64,000 bases of DNA from Geodermatophilus nigrescens (GTDB taxonomy: Bacteria; Actinomycetota; Actinomycetes; Mycobacteriales; Geodermatophilaceae). A model generated the notes under the pieces. The model worked only from the letters and a program-made list of their open reading frames with translations. It did no database searches and was not told where the DNA came from. The translations under genes and the position numbers were made by a program. The stretch lies in contig NZ_FQVX01000003.1 in assembly GCF_900129495.1 (NCBI RefSeq), positions 930,001 to 994,000 of the forward strand. The letters run 5' to 3'. This document shows positions 23,272 to 37,673 of this stretch, piece by piece. Within the stretch, counting starts at the first letter, position 1. Every line of letters starts with the position of its first letter.

Positions 23272-26220
23272 TCAGCCCTCGTGCAGCAGCCAGAGGGTGC
23301 CGAGCGGGGGAGCGGAGACGGTGGCCGAGAACGGCTGGCCGTGCCAGGACTCCTCGACGGCGTCGACGCCGCCGTAGTTGCCGACGCCGGAGCCGCCGTA
23401 GCCCTCGGCGTCGGTGTTGAGCACCTCGCGCCACCGGCCGCCGCGCGGCAGGCCGATGCGGTAGCCGTGGTGCGGCGACCCGGAGAAGTTGCAGACGACC
23501 GCCAGCGCCTGCCCCGGCGTCTGCCCGCCGTCGGGCGTCGTGCCGCTGTCGCCGGACTCGGCCGCCTCCGTGGGCGTGGGGACGTCGGCGACCTTCGGCC
23601 GGCCGTAGCGCAGGAAGGTGACGACGTTGCCGCCCGCGTCGTTGGCGTCGATCCACTGGAACCCGGCCGGGTCGACGTCGAGCGACCACAGCGCCTCGGT
23701 CTCGCGGTAGCGGGCGTTCAGGTCGGTCACCAGCTCCAGCACGCCGCGGTGCGCGGGGTCGTCGAGGTGCCACCAGTCCAGCGAGCGGCTCTCGGCCCAC
23801 TCGCCGTCCTGCGCGAACTCCGAGCCCATGAACAGCAGCTGCTTGCCGGGGTGGGCCCACATGTAGGCGAGGTAGCCGCGGACGCCGGCCAGCTGCTGCC
23901 ACCGGTCGCCGGGCATCTTCCGCAGCAGCGAGCCCTTGCCGTACACGACCTCGTCGTGGCTGATCGGCAGCACGTAGTTCTCGGAGTAGGCGTACATCAT
24001 CGAGAACGTCAGCTGGTTGTGGTGGTAGCTGCGGTGCACCGGCTGGCGGGCCACGTAGGCCAGCGAGTCGTGCATCCAGCCCATGTTCCACTTGAAGCCG
24101 AAGCCCAGGCCGCCGAGGTGGGTGGGCCGGGTGACGCCCGGCCAGGCGGTCGACTCCTCGGCGATGGTGACGACGCCGGGGACCTCGCGGTAGATCGTGG
24201 CGTTGACCTCCTGGAGGAAGGACACCGCCTCCAGGTTCTCCCGCCCGCCGTGCACGTTGGGCACCCACTCGCCGTCCTCGCGCGAGTAGTCGAGGTAGAG
24301 CATCGAGGCCACCGCGTCGACGCGCAGGCCGTCGATGTGGAACTCCTGCGCCCAGAACAGCGCGTTCGCGACGAGGAAGTTGCGCACCTCGGTGCGGCCG
24401 AAGTTGAACACGAACGTGCCCCAGTCCGGCTGCTCGCCGCGGCGGGGGTCGGCGTGCTCGTAGAGCGCGGTGCCGTCGAAGCGGCCCAGCGCCCAGGCGT
24501 CCTTGGGGAAGTGCGCGGGCACCCAGTCGACGATGATCCCGAGGCCGGCCTGGTGCGCCCGGTCGACGAGGTACCGGAAGTCGTCGGGGCTGCCGAACCG
24601 CGACGTCGGCGCGTAGTAGCTCGTGACCTGGTAGCCCCACGAGCCGCCGAACGGGTGCTCGGCGACGGGCAGGAACTCCAGGTGGGTGAACCCGGCGGAG
24701 ACGGCGTAGTCGACGAGCTCCTCGGCCAGCTCCCGGTAGGACAGCCCCTGCCGCCACGAGCCGAGGTGCACCTCGTAGATGCTCATCGGCCGCTCGTGCC
24801 AGCCGCCGCGCTCGCGCGCGGCCAGCCACTCGTCGTCGCGCCACTCGTGGGTGGACTCGGTGACGACGGAGGCGTTGAGCGGCGGCACCTCGGTGGCGAA
24901 CGCCATCGGGTCGGCCTTCTCGCGCCACACGCCGTCGGCGCCGAGCACGTGGAAGCGGTAGCGGCTGCCGGCCTGCACGCCGGGCACGTAGATCTCCCAG
25001 ACGCCGATCGAGCCGAGCTGGCGCATCGGGTAGGAGCGGGCCTCCCAGTAGTCGAAGTCGCCGGTGACCTTCACGCCCTGGGCGTTGGGTGCCCACACGG
25101 CGAAGGAGACGCCCTCGACCCGGCCGCGCGGGGTGTCGTAGCGGCGGACGTGCGCGCCGAGCACCTCCCAGAGCCGCTCGTGCCGGCCCTCGCCGACCAG
25201 GTACTGGTCGAGCTCGCCGAGGGTCGGCAGCCAGCGGTAGGGGTCGTCGACGAGGAAGGTGTCGGTGCCGCCCTCGCCGTTGCCGTAGCTGACGTCGAGC
25301 CGGTAGTCACCGGGCTGGCTCGGGAGACGGGCCTCGAAGACGCCGCCCGGGTGGATCTGCCGGGCGTCGTAGCGGGCGTCGTCCTGGTCGACGACGGCCA
25401 CGGCGGCGGCGTCGGGGCGCAGCGCGCGCACCACCCAGCCGTCGCCGGACGGGTGCGCGCCGAGGACCCGGTGCGGGTCGCGCGACCAGCCGTCGACGAT
25501 GGCCCGCAGGTCCTCCTCGGTCACCTCGTCGACGGGGTCGTGGTCGCCCTCGCCGCCGGCGCCGGAGGCGAGCCCGCCCCCGTCGCCGGGGGCCGGCTCG
25601 GCCGACGCGTCGGAGGGGGCCTCCGACGGCGACTGGGACGGGGCCTCCGACGGCGACTCGGACGGCGACTCCGACGGCGACTCGGACGGCGACTCCGACG
25701 GGGCCTGCGGCGTCATCGGCGTCGCCGGGTCGGGGTCGGGCGCCTCCGGCTGCTCCGCGGGGGCGCCGGTCGGCGACCCGGGCTCGGCGATCGGCGCCGG
25801 CGCCACCACCGGCGTCGCGGTGCCGCCCTGCTCGGCGATCACCTGCTCGGCGGGCTCGGCGGCGGTGTCGGCGACCGTCCGCTTGGCCGGCGCGCGCTTG
25901 CGGGTGGCCTTCGCGGGGGCGCCGTCCCCGGCGGCCGCGGCGGCCTTCTTCGTCGTCCGCTTCGCGGCCCTGGCCGGTGCGGCGGGCTCGGCCGCGCCGT
26001 CGCCGTCCGCGAGCGCGGCTGCGGCGGCCTTCTTCGCCGGGGCCTTCTTCGCGGCGGCCTTCTTGGCCGGGGCGCGCTTGCGGGCCGGCGTCGGGTTCAC
26101 GATCGGCTCGCTCTCGGCCGCCTCGGCGGCAGCCGCCTTCTGCTCGACCACCCGCTGCAGCTCGTCCTTGGTCGCCGGCGCCTCGGGGGTCTCGTGGCCG
26201 GTGGAGTCGCTCGTCGTCAT
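23272..26220 (-). CDS. glgB: 1,4-alpha-glucan branching enzyme with long basic N-terminal tail
   Basis: GlgB makes alpha-1,6 branches in glycogen-type glucan and is the last step of the GlgE pathway. The catalytic part (from about residue 232) has CBM48 and GH13 domains: [15 protein letters not shown] (nucleophile Asp), [12 protein letters not shown] (acid/base Glu) and [13 protein letters not shown]. The protein is 982 residues against about 730 for M. tuberculosis GlgB. The extra N-terminus has a Lys/Ala/Pro region like histone H1 tails (46-115) and an SESP repeat (about 172-206). A short extra Thr/Gly-rich insert lies near [13 protein letters not shown] in the C-terminal domain. It is the last gene of its operon, 58 bp after maltokinase. 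Confidence 0.95.
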   Translation of the reverse strand: MTTSDSTGHETPEAPATKDELQRVVEQKAAAAEAAESEPIVNPTPARKRAPAKKAAAKKAPAKKAAAAALADGDGAAEPAAPARAAKRTTKKAAAAAGDGAPAKATRKRAPAKRTVADTAAEPAEQVIAEQGGTATPVVAPAPIAEPGSPTGAPAEQPEAPDPDPATPMTPQAPSESPSESPSESPSESPSEAPSQSPSEAPSDASAEPAPGDGGGLASGAGGEGDHDPVDEVTEEDLRAIVDGWSRDPHRVLGAHPSGDGWVVRALRPDAAAVAVVDQDDARYDARQIHPGGVFEARLPSQPGDYRLDVSYGNGEGGTDTFLVDDPYRWLPTLGELDQYLVGEGRHERLWEVLGAHVRRYDTPRGRVEGVSFAVWAPNAQGVKVTGDFDYWEARSYPMRQLGSIGVWEIYVPGVQAGSRYRFHVLGADGVWREKADPMAFATEVPPLNASVVTESTHEWRDDEWLAARERGGWHERPMSIYEVHLGSWRQGLSYRELAEELVDYAVSAGFTHLEFLPVAEHPFGGSWGYQVTSYYAPTSRFGSPDDFRYLVDRAHQAGLGIIVDWVPAHFPKDAWALGRFDGTALYEHADPRRGEQPDWGTFVFNFGRTEVRNFLVANALFWAQEFHIDGLRVDAVASMLYLDYSREDGEWVPNVHGGRENLEAVSFLQEVNATIYREVPGVVTIAEESTAWPGVTRPTHLGGLGFGFKWNMGWMHDSLAYVARQPVHRSYHHNQLTFSMMYAYSENYVLPISHDEVVYGKGSLLRKMPGDRWQQLAGVRGYLAYMWAHPGKQLLFMGSEFAQDGEWAESRSLDWWHLDDPAHRGVLELVTDLNARYRETEALWSLDVDPAGFQWIDANDAGGNVVTFLRYGRPKVADVPTPTEAAESGDSGTTPDGGQTPGQALAVVCNFSGSPHHGYRIGLPRGGRWREVLNTDAEGYGGSGVGNYGGVDAVEESWHGQPFSATVSAPPLGTLWLLHEG
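25603..25703 (-). repeat. 12-bp tandem repeats encoding SESP in glgB
   Basis: About seven imperfect copies of a 12-bp unit (TCGGAGTCGCCG-like on the coding strand) encode Ser-Glu-Ser-Pro. The unit is a multiple of three, so slippage would change tail length without breaking the frame. Confidence 0.7.
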
Positions 26221-26278
26221 CGTCGGGGTGCCGTCCTCTGCTGCCGTCGTCTCGTCTGCGTGCGGTGCGGTGCGGGCC

Positions 26279-27660
26279 TCAGGCCTCGCCGGCGGTGAGC
26301 CGGGAGAGCGACTGGAGCGGGATCATCAGCCAGTTCGGCCGGTTGCGCGCCTCGTAGACGCACTCGTAGACGGCCTTGTCCGCCTCGAAGGCCCGCAGGA
26401 GAGGGGAGTCCCCGCACGGGTCGATCCCGCTCGCCGCCGAGTAGCCCGCACAGAAGGCGCCGCGGTTGCGCACTGCCCACTCCTGCGCCCGGTACGCGCG
26501 CTGGGGGTCGTCGGGCTGCTCCACGAGCATGTGACGTGCGGCGTAGTCGAAGCTGCGCAGCATGCCCGCCACGTCGCGCATCGGGCTGTCGAGCTGCCGC
26601 CGCTCGGCCAGCGGCCGGGCCGGCTCGCCCTCGAAGTCGAGCACCACCCAGCCGGTCGCGGTGCGCAGCACCTGGCCGAGGTGGAAGTCGCCGTGCACCC
26701 GCTGGCGCACCACCGTCTCGGGGCTGTCGGCGACCGCGGCGTAGACCGCCCGCAGCCGCTCGAGGTGCTCCTCCAGCTGCGGGACGACGGCCAGCGCCGC
26801 CTCGAGCCGCTCGCCCATGCCCCGTGCGGTGGCGGCGAACCAGTCGCGGTCAGCCGCCTCGGTGGGCAGCACCCGCGCGAGGTCGGCGTGCACCGACGCC
26901 GTCGCCGCGCCCAGCCGCTCGCTGTCGGCGGCGAAGTCGCCGCCCACCTCGTCGGCGTGCAGGTCGCCCTCGGCGTAGAGGTCGCGCACGCTCGCGGTGG
27001 CCAGCCGCCAGCCGTCGCTGGCGTTCGGCACGAAGGTCTGCAGCATCGCCACGGTGGCGGGCTCGCCGTCGGGGGTGTCGATCTCGACGTGGCCGAGCAG
27101 CGGGGCGATGTGCGGGTTCTCGGTGCGGCGCAGCGCCTCGCCGATCTCGACGTCGGGGTTGAGCCCGGGCTCGAGCCGGCGGAACAGCTTGAGGATGGCG
27201 TCCTGGCCGTAGACGAGCGAGGTGTTGCTCTGCTCGGTGGAGATGACGTCGCCGGGCACGCCCTCGGGGATGGCGGAGCTCCCCGACGGGGAGAAGTGCA
27301 TCGGCCCGACGGTCGAGGCGGCGGCCAGGTGGGTCAGCCACGGCGTCGTGGCGTCGCGGTCGCGCAGCGCGTCGTAGGCGTAGTTCTCCCGGTCGGCGCC
27401 CTCGGCGTCCTTCACCGGCACGGCGCCGACGAAGGCCGAGGTCAGGTCCTCCTCCGGGTGCGCCCGCCACGACAGCGGCACGAGGTAGGTCTCGACGGCG
27501 CCGTCGGCGTAGGTGACCCGGACGCGGTGGACCGAGAGCACCGGCTCGGAGCGGGAGAGGAAGAAGCCCTCCTCGCTCACGTCGGCCCACTCGCGGCCCT
27601 TGCCGCCGAACCAGCGCTGGTGCGGCATCCAGTCCCGCAGGACGTGGGCCAGGGCGGTGC

Positions 27661-27664
<4 letters not shown>
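26279..27664 (-). CDS. mak: Maltokinase
   Basis: Maltokinase (Pep2) phosphorylates maltose from TreS to maltose-1-phosphate, the donor for GlgE. The 461-residue protein has the family N-terminus ([14 protein letters not shown]), a kinase-like fold with [11 protein letters not shown] as catalytic loop and [13 protein letters not shown] as metal-binding segment, and a C-terminal [13 protein letters not shown]. The ATG at 27664 overlaps the treS stop (ATGA). In some mycobacteria treS and pep2 are fused; here they are separate but coupled. Confidence 0.95.
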
Positions 27665-29511
<1,847 letters not shown>

Positions 29512-29566
29512 CGGAGCGGGTCGTCCTCGCGGTTCAGCGGTGGTCCGGGGAAGGGGCGGTCGGCGC

Positions 29567-31594
29567 TCAGCGGACCGGTGGGGGCCAGGTGACCGGCCGG
29601 GGGAGGTGCACCGAGAAGACGTGCGCGGGCTCCCAGTAGGGGTCGAGCTCGACGTAGTTGAACTGGCCCCAGTCGTAGCGCGCGCCGGTGATCTCGTCGG
29701 TCACGGCGAACCGCTCGTGCCAGTCGAGACCGAGCGCCGGCAGGTCCAGCGACGTCGTCCCGATCTGCCGGTTCTGGCTGTCGAGCGCGCAGACCACGAG
29801 GACGGCGTCCTGCGAGCCCGGGTCGGTCTTGGAGAAGCAGAGCAGGTTGCCGTTGTCGACGCCGTGGAAGCGCAGCGTGCGCAGCTGCTGGAGAGCGGGG
29901 TGCGCGCGCCGGATCTCGTTGAGCCTGCGCAGGTAGGGCGCCAGGCTCCGCCCGGCGGCCTCGGCGCCGGCCCAGTCGCGGGGACGCAGCCGGTACTTCT
30001 CGCTGTCGAGGTACTCCTCGCTGCCCGGCTTGACCGCCACGTGCTCGAACAGCTCGTAGCCGCTGTAGACGCCCCAGGTCGGGCTCATCATCGACGCGAG
30101 CACCGCACGGATCTTGAACATCGGCGGGCCGCCGTACTGCAGGCTCGCGTGCAGGATGTCCGGGGTGTTCACGAAGAAGTTCGGCCGCATGTAGTGCGCG
30201 TTGGAGGCGAGCTCCCGGCCGTACTCCTCGATCTCCTCGCGGCCGGTCCGCCACGTGAAGTACGTGTAGGACTGCGTGAAGCCGATCCGCGCGAGCTGGT
30301 GCATCATCGCCGGCCGGGTGAACGCCTCGGCCAGGAACAGCACGTCGGGGTCGGTCTCCTTGACCTTCCAGATCAACCAGTGCCAGAAGTCCAGCGGCTT
30401 GGTGTGCGGGTTGTCGACGCGGAAGATCCGCACGCCGGCGTCCATCCACACGCGCACGACCCGCAGCACCTCGGCGTAGATGCCCTCGGGGTCGTTGTCG
30501 AAGTTGACCGGGTAGATGTCCTGGTACTTCTTCGGCGGGTTCTCCGCGTAGGCGATCGTGCCGTCGGGCTTGGTCGTGAACCACTCCGGGTGCTCGGCCA
30601 CCCACGGGTGGTCGGGCGCGGCCTGCAGCGCGAGGTCGAGCGCCACCTCCATGCCGAGGGAGCGGGTGCGCTCGACGAAGGCGCGGAAGTCCTCCATCGT
30701 CCCGAGCTGCGGGTGGACGGCGTCGTGCCCGCCCTCGGCGCTGCCGATCGCCCACGGCGAGCCGACGTCGTCGGGGCCGATCTCGTTCGGGTTGCCGCCC
30801 GGGAACTGGGCGGTGTTCGGGCCCTTGCGGTTGACCGTGCCGATCGGGTGGATCGGCGGCAGGTAGACGACGTCGAAGCCCATGTCGGCGATCGCCGGCA
30901 GCCGGTCGGCGGCGGTGGTGAAGGTGCCGTGCGTGGGCTGCCCGCCGACGACGGCGCCCTCCGAGCGGGGGAAGAACTCGTACCAGGAGCCGTAGAGCGC
31001 GGTCGGCCGGTCGACCCACACCTCGTGGTCGGCGGTCGGGGTGACCAGCTCGCGGACCGGGTGGCCGTCGAGGTACCGCTGCAGGCCGGTGGCCAGCGCC
31101 GGGGCGACGCGCTCGTGCAGGCCGCGCGTCTCGTCGCGCAGCGCGGTGACCGCGTCGGTGAGCCGCCCGCGCCACTCGTCGTCGGCGTCGGCGGCCACGC
31201 GCTCGAGCAGCCGCGCGCCCTCCTCGAGGTCGTTGGCGAGCTCGGCCGGGCCCTGGCCGGCGTCGATCTTCACCTCGACGGCGTGGTGCCAGGTGGCCAG
31301 CGGGTCGCTCCACGCCTCGACGCGGAAGGTCCAGCGGCCCTCCCGGTCGGGCACGACCGTGGCGATCCAGCGGTCGGGCTCCTCGCCGTAGCGGCGCATG
31401 CGGGTGAAGGCACCGCGCGTGCCGTCGGGAGCGGTCCAGACGACGTCGGCGGCGACGGCGTCGTGGCCCTCGCGGAACACGGTGGCCGTGATCGGCAGGT
31501 GCTCGCCGACCACGGCGCGGGCCGAGAAGGACCCGCAGGACACGACGGGGGCGACATCGGAGATGCCGAGGCGGAGGTCAGGTCGGCGAGTCAT
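29567..31594 (-). CDS. glgE: Alpha-1,4-glucan:maltose-1-phosphate maltosyltransferase
   Basis: GlgE elongates alpha-1,4-glucan with maltosyl units from maltose-1-phosphate. The 675-residue GH13_3 protein has an N-terminal beta domain, [19 protein letters not shown], the nucleophile in [16 protein letters not shown], the Glu in [13 protein letters not shown] and the C-terminal [19 protein letters not shown]. The ATG at 31594 was preferred over a longer start because TAGCGT lies exactly 7 nt upstream, predicting a leaderless mRNA. It is the first gene of glgE-treS-mak-glgB and divergent from glgP. Confidence 0.95.
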   Translation of the reverse strand: MTRRPDLRLGISDVAPVVSCGSFSARAVVGEHLPITATVFREGHDAVAADVVWTAPDGTRGAFTRMRRYGEEPDRWIATVVPDREGRWTFRVEAWSDPLATWHHAVEVKIDAGQGPAELANDLEEGARLLERVAADADDEWRGRLTDAVTALRDETRGLHERVAPALATGLQRYLDGHPVRELVTPTADHEVWVDRPTALYGSWYEFFPRSEGAVVGGQPTHGTFTTAADRLPAIADMGFDVVYLPPIHPIGTVNRKGPNTAQFPGGNPNEIGPDDVGSPWAIGSAEGGHDAVHPQLGTMEDFRAFVERTRSLGMEVALDLALQAAPDHPWVAEHPEWFTTKPDGTIAYAENPPKKYQDIYPVNFDNDPEGIYAEVLRVVRVWMDAGVRIFRVDNPHTKPLDFWHWLIWKVKETDPDVLFLAEAFTRPAMMHQLARIGFTQSYTYFTWRTGREEIEEYGRELASNAHYMRPNFFVNTPDILHASLQYGGPPMFKIRAVLASMMSPTWGVYSGYELFEHVAVKPGSEEYLDSEKYRLRPRDWAGAEAAGRSLAPYLRRLNEIRRAHPALQQLRTLRFHGVDNGNLLCFSKTDPGSQDAVLVVCALDSQNRQIGTTSLDLPALGLDWHERFAVTDEITGARYDWGQFNYVELDPYWEPAHVFSVHLPRPVTWPPPVR

Positions 31595-31601
31595 CGCGGC
31601 C

Positions 31602-31607
31602 ACGCTA
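31602..31607 (-). promoter_or_regulatory. Putative leaderless -10 of glgE (TAGCGT)
   Basis: On the minus strand TAGCGT is followed by 7 nt and the glgE ATG. The shared 142-bp region also holds the glgP promoter. Confidence 0.5.
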
Positions 31608-31724
31608 TCCAGCCGGGGGGTCGCCCACACCTCGGCCGGGGGCCGCCCACCCGTCCGGTTCCGGCACGTCCCGGTGCCGTGACGGGTGTGATCCGTCCAC
31701 CCTGTCGCGCGGGGCCCGCCTGAC

Positions 31725-31730
31725 TAGGCT
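31725..31730 (+). promoter_or_regulatory. Putative leaderless -10 of glgP (TAGGCT)
   Basis: TAGGCT is followed by 6 nt and the GTG start of glgP. No Shine-Dalgarno is present, as expected for a leaderless mRNA. Confidence 0.55.
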
Positions 31731-31736
31731 CGCGCC

Positions 31737-34286
31737 GTGCGAGCACTCCGTCGGTTCACCGTCCGGGCGGCCCTCCCCGAGGCCCTCACACCCCTGTCCC
31801 AGCTGGTCATGAACCTGCGCTGGTCCTGGCACGCCGAGACCCGCGACCTGTTCGAGACGCTGGACCCCGACCTCTGGCGCCGGTGCGGCAACGACCCGGT
31901 GAAGGTCCTGGGGGAGGTGTCGGCCGAGCGGCTGGCCACGCTCTCCACCGACCGCCGGTTCCTGCGCCGCCTCCAGGACGTCGTCGACGACCTCGAGGAC
32001 TACCTGTCCGCCGAGCACTGGTACCAGTCGCTGGGGCCCGACGCCCCGCGGTCGATCGCCTACTTCTCCGCCGAGTTCGGCATCACCGAGGTGCTGCCGC
32101 AGTACTCCGGCGGCCTGGGCATCCTCGCCGGTGACCACCTGAAGGCCGCCTCCGACCTCGGCGTCCCGCTGATCGGCGTCGGGCTGCTCTACCGGGCCGG
32201 CTACTTCGAGCAGGGTCTGTCGGCCGACGGCTGGCAGCTCGAGCACTACCCCTCGCTCGACCCGCACGGCCTGCCGGTGAAGCTGCTGCGCCAGCCCGAC
32301 GGGTCGGCCGTCGTCATCTCCGTGCCGCTGCCCGAGGGCCGCACGCTGCACGCGCACGTCTGGCGGGCGCAGGTCGGCCGGGTCTCGCTGCTGCTGCTCG
32401 ACAGCGACATCGAGGAGAACACCCCGGCCGAGCGCGTCGTCACCGACCGGCTCTACGGCGGCGACGAGGACCACCGGCTGCGCCAGGAGATGCTGCTCGG
32501 CATCGGCGGCGTGCGGGCGCTGCGCGCCTACTGCCAGCTCACCGGCACCCCGCAGCCGGAGGTGTTCCACGCCAACGAGGGCCACGCCGGCTTCCAGGGC
32601 GTCGAGCGGATCCGCGAGCTCACCGAGTCGCACGGGCTGACCTTCACCGAGGCGCTGCAGGCCGTCCGCGCGGGCACCGTGTTCACCACCCACACGCCGG
32701 TCCCGGCGGGCATCGACCGCTTCCCGCGGGCGCTGATCGAGCGCTACTTCGCCGGCTTCGGCGTCCCGCTCGAGCACCTCATCCCGCTCGGCGCCGAGGA
32801 CGACCCGGCGAAGTTCAACATGGCGCACATGGGCCTGCGGCTGGGCCAGCGGGCCAACGGCGTCAGCGAGCTGCACGGGCACGTCAGCCGCGGGATGTTC
32901 AGCGACCTGTGGCCGGGCTTCGACGAGACCGACGTCCCGATCGGCTCGATCACCAACGGCGTGCACGCCCCCACCTGGACCGCCCGGGAGCTCGTCGAGC
33001 TCGGCACCCAGACCTCCCGCAGCGGCGACCCGTTCGAGGGCGCCGGCGCCGCGGTGTTCGACGGCGTGGACCGGATCCCGGCGCTGGAGCTGTGGAACAC
33101 CCGCCGGATGCTGCGCGGGCGGCTGGTTGAGGAGGTCCGCCGCCGGCTGCGGGAGACCGCGCTGTCGCGCGGCGCGGCCGAGGCCGAGGTCGGCTGGACC
33201 GACACCGCCTTCGACCCCGACGTCCTCACCATCGGCTTCGCCCGCCGGGTGCCGTCCTACAAGCGGCTCACCCTCATGCTGCGCGACCCCGAGCGGCTGC
33301 GGGCGCTGCTGCTGGACCCCGACCGGCCCGTGCAGCTGGTCATCGCAGGCAAGAGCCACCCGGCCGACGACGGCGGCAAGCAGCTGATCCAGCAGATGGT
33401 GAAGTTCGCCGACGACCCGGCCATCCGGCACCGCATCGCGTTCCTGCCCGGCTACGACATCGGCATGGCCCGCTACCTCTACTGGGGCTGCGACGTCTGG
33501 CTGAACAACCCGCTGCGGCCGCTGGAGGCCTGCGGCACCTCGGGCATGAAGGCCGCGCTCAACGGCGGGCTCAACCTCTCCATCCGCGACGGCTGGTGGG
33601 ACGAGTGGTTCGACGGCCAGAACGGCTGGGCGATCCCGACCGCCGACGGCGTCAGCGACCCGACCCGCCGCGACGACGTCGAGGCCCGCGCCATCTACGA
33701 CCTGCTGGCCACCCAGGTGCTGCCGCGGTTCTACGAGACCGACCGCGACGGCATCCCGACCCGCTGGGTGGAGATGGTGCGGCACACGCTGCGCGAGACC
33801 GGGCCGAAGGTGCTGGCCACCCGGATGGTCCGCGACTACGTCGAGCACCTCTACGTCCCGGCCGCGGGCTCGGCCCGGTCGATGGCCGACGGCGGCTACG
33901 CCCCGGCGCGCGACGAGGCGCAGTGGCGGGCCCGGCTGCTGGAGAACTGGAGCAGCGTGCGGGTGGCGCACGTGGAGGCCACCGGCGCCGGTGACACCCC
34001 GGAGATCGGCTCGACGCTGGCGCTGCGCGCCGAGGTGGAGCTGCCGCACCTGACGCCGGGCGACGTCGAGGTGCAGGCCGCCTACGGGCGGGTCGACGAC
34101 GCCGACGGGCTGCACGAGGTGACCACGGTGCCGATGGCGCACGAGCACACCGAGGGCTCCCGGCACTGGTTCACCGCCACGCTGCCGCTGGAGCGCACCG
34201 GCGCCTTCGGCTACACCGTGCGCGTGCTCCCGCACTCCGAGCACCTGGCCGACCCGGCCGAGCTGGGGCTGGTCCGCTCGGCCTGA
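31737..34286 (+). CDS. glgP: Alpha-glucan (glycogen) phosphorylase
   Basis: GlgP (GT35) releases glucose-1-phosphate from alpha-1,4-glucan. The 849-residue protein belongs to the actinobacterial type with an N-terminal DUF3417-like domain (PLSQLVMNLRWSWH). It has YFSAEFGITEVLPQYSGGLGILAGDHLKA-type segments (seen from 32061), the phosphate-site region VPSYKRLTL and the PLP-lysine motif in GTSGMKAALNGG. It is divergent from the synthetic glgE operon, so synthesis and breakdown genes share one intergenic region. A 12-bp hairpin follows the gene. Confidence 0.95.
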   Translation: MRALRRFTVRAALPEALTPLSQLVMNLRWSWHAETRDLFETLDPDLWRRCGNDPVKVLGEVSAERLATLSTDRRFLRRLQDVVDDLEDYLSAEHWYQSLGPDAPRSIAYFSAEFGITEVLPQYSGGLGILAGDHLKAASDLGVPLIGVGLLYRAGYFEQGLSADGWQLEHYPSLDPHGLPVKLLRQPDGSAVVISVPLPEGRTLHAHVWRAQVGRVSLLLLDSDIEENTPAERVVTDRLYGGDEDHRLRQEMLLGIGGVRALRAYCQLTGTPQPEVFHANEGHAGFQGVERIRELTESHGLTFTEALQAVRAGTVFTTHTPVPAGIDRFPRALIERYFAGFGVPLEHLIPLGAEDDPAKFNMAHMGLRLGQRANGVSELHGHVSRGMFSDLWPGFDETDVPIGSITNGVHAPTWTARELVELGTQTSRSGDPFEGAGAAVFDGVDRIPALELWNTRRMLRGRLVEEVRRRLRETALSRGAAEAEVGWTDTAFDPDVLTIGFARRVPSYKRLTLMLRDPERLRALLLDPDRPVQLVIAGKSHPADDGGKQLIQQMVKFADDPAIRHRIAFLPGYDIGMARYLYWGCDVWLNNPLRPLEACGTSGMKAALNGGLNLSIRDGWWDEWFDGQNGWAIPTADGVSDPTRRDDVEARAIYDLLATQVLPRFYETDRDGIPTRWVEMVRHTLRETGPKVLATRMVRDYVEHLYVPAAGSARSMADGGYAPARDEAQWRARLLENWSSVRVAHVEATGAGDTPEIGSTLALRAEVELPHLTPGDVEVQAAYGRVDDADGLHEVTTVPMAHEHTEGSRHWFTATLPLERTGAFGYTVRVLPHSEHLADPAELGLVRSA

Positions 34287-34301
34287 CCCGGGATCACCCG
34301 T

Positions 34302-34345
34302 CACGCCGGTCGCAGCGTCCCCACCGGGCGCGCGCGACCGGCGTG
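34302..34345 (+). terminator. Hairpin downstream of glgP
   Basis: CACGCCGGTCGC and its exact complement GCGACCGGCGTG flank a 20-nt GC-rich loop, 15 nt after the glgP stop. No T-tract is present. Confidence 0.55.
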
Positions 34346-34384
34346 GCGGTGGCCGCCGGGCCGCGCGGACCCCGGCCCGGTCAC

Positions 34385-34390
34385 TAGGCT
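34385..34390 (+). promoter_or_regulatory. Putative leaderless -10 of the FHA gene (TAGGCT)
   Basis: TAGGCT is followed by 7 nt and the ATG at 34398. Confidence 0.5.
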
Positions 34391-34397
34391 GGCGCGC

Positions 34398-35408
34398 ATG
34401 CCCGACCGCTGTGAAGTCCTGCCCGGAGACGCCGTCGTCGCCCGACGCGGCGGTGGCCTGCTCTGGGTGGACGCTCCCGGCTCGCCGGCGCTCGTCGCCG
34501 CCCTGCACGCCTGCCTGGGCGTCGCCGGCCCCGGCGCCGACCGCGTCCTGGCCGCCGTCGCCGCGCAGGTGCACTCCCTGGGGAGCGGGTCGGCGTCCTT
34601 CGCGCTCGTCCTGACCGACTCCCAGGGTGGCGCGGGCACCGGCGTCGCGCTCTGGTCGGGCAAGGGCCAGCCCGCCGTCGACGGCGTCCCGGTCTCCGGC
34701 CAGCCCACCGAGGGCTGCAGCCTCGCCGCGGGCTTCCCGCTCGGCGGCACGCTGTACGTCGGCCCCGGCCAGGCCGCCCCGTCGATGCCGCCCGGCGTCG
34801 CCTACGACCTCACCGAGGGCACCGTGCCCGGCTCCGGCGCGCTGCTGCACCTCGCCGCCGCCGCGTCCGCCGGCGCCGCGGTCCCGCCGTCGGCCCCCGC
34901 GCAGCCGTCGTCGTTCACCGCCGGCTCCGACGCCGGGTTCGCCGGCCCCTCCTCCTTCGGCGCCGCGCCGTCCTACACCCCGGGCGGCTCCTCGGCCGCG
35001 TCGTCGGCGCCCTCCCGCGCCGACGAGGGCGAGGAGACGGCGTTCTGGAAGCCCGACAGCGCCTCCGCGCCGGTGCTCCGGTTCGACGACGGCCTCGTCG
35101 TCACCGTCGACGAGGACCTGGTGCTCGGCCGCCGCCCCGACAGCCACGAGCTGGTGACCGCGGGCAACGCCCGCCCGGTGCCGATCGCCGACACGCAGAA
35201 CGTGCTGTCCTCGGCGCACGCCGCCATCCAGCGCCAGGGCCGCGAGGTCACCCTCACCGACCTGGGCTCGCTCAACGGCACGCACGTCGCCGGCCCCGAG
35301 GCCACCGAGTGGACGCAGCTCGAGCCCGGCGTCGCCCACCCGCTCTCCGACGGCGACCGTCTCCTGCTCGGCTGGACCGTGATCACGTACGAGCAGCCGC
35401 AGGAGTAG
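34398..35408 (+). CDS. FHA-domain protein
   Basis: The 336-residue protein has an unrecognised N-terminal domain (about 1-150) that may be globular, a Ser/Ala/Gly-rich linker and a C-terminal FHA domain (about 240-330). FHA domains bind phosphothreonine peptides; the visible signature is GRRPDS, LSSAHAAIQRQG and GSLNGTHV. It may report on Ser/Thr kinase signalling, and a receptor kinase is encoded 9 kb away, but there is no direct link. There is no membrane helix. It is convergent with glgX across a strong hairpin. Confidence 0.8.
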   Translation: MPDRCEVLPGDAVVARRGGGLLWVDAPGSPALVAALHACLGVAGPGADRVLAAVAAQVHSLGSGSASFALVLTDSQGGAGTGVALWSGKGQPAVDGVPVSGQPTEGCSLAAGFPLGGTLYVGPGQAAPSMPPGVAYDLTEGTVPGSGALLHLAAAASAGAAVPPSAPAQPSSFTAGSDAGFAGPSSFGAAPSYTPGGSSAASSAPSRADEGEETAFWKPDSASAPVLRFDDGLVVTVDEDLVLGRRPDSHELVTAGNARPVPIADTQNVLSSAHAAIQRQGREVTLTDLGSLNGTHVAGPEATEWTQLEPGVAHPLSDGDRLLLGWTVITYEQPQE

Positions 35409-35420
35409 CGGCACCGCTCC

Positions 35421-35460
35421 CGGCGAGAGCCCCGGTCCCCGCGGACCGGGGCTCTCGCCG
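35421..35460. terminator. Bidirectional terminator between FHA gene and glgX
   Basis: A perfect 18-bp inverted repeat (left arm CGGCGAGAGCCCCGGTCC) with loop CCGC fills the gap between two convergent genes. It is the strongest hairpin I found in the window. Confidence 0.8.
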
Positions 35461-35462
35461 TG

Positions 35463-37610
<2,148 letters not shown>

Positions 37611-37673
37611 GCCGCGATCGTGCCCGGTCCGCCTCCCGGGCGGCGGGACCAGGGGTGCTGTTTGGATGGGGCC

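Noticed and set aside
25603-25703. Possible CRISPR-like repeat block
   Set aside because: The 12-bp units have no spacers and lie in frame within glgB, encoding SESP.
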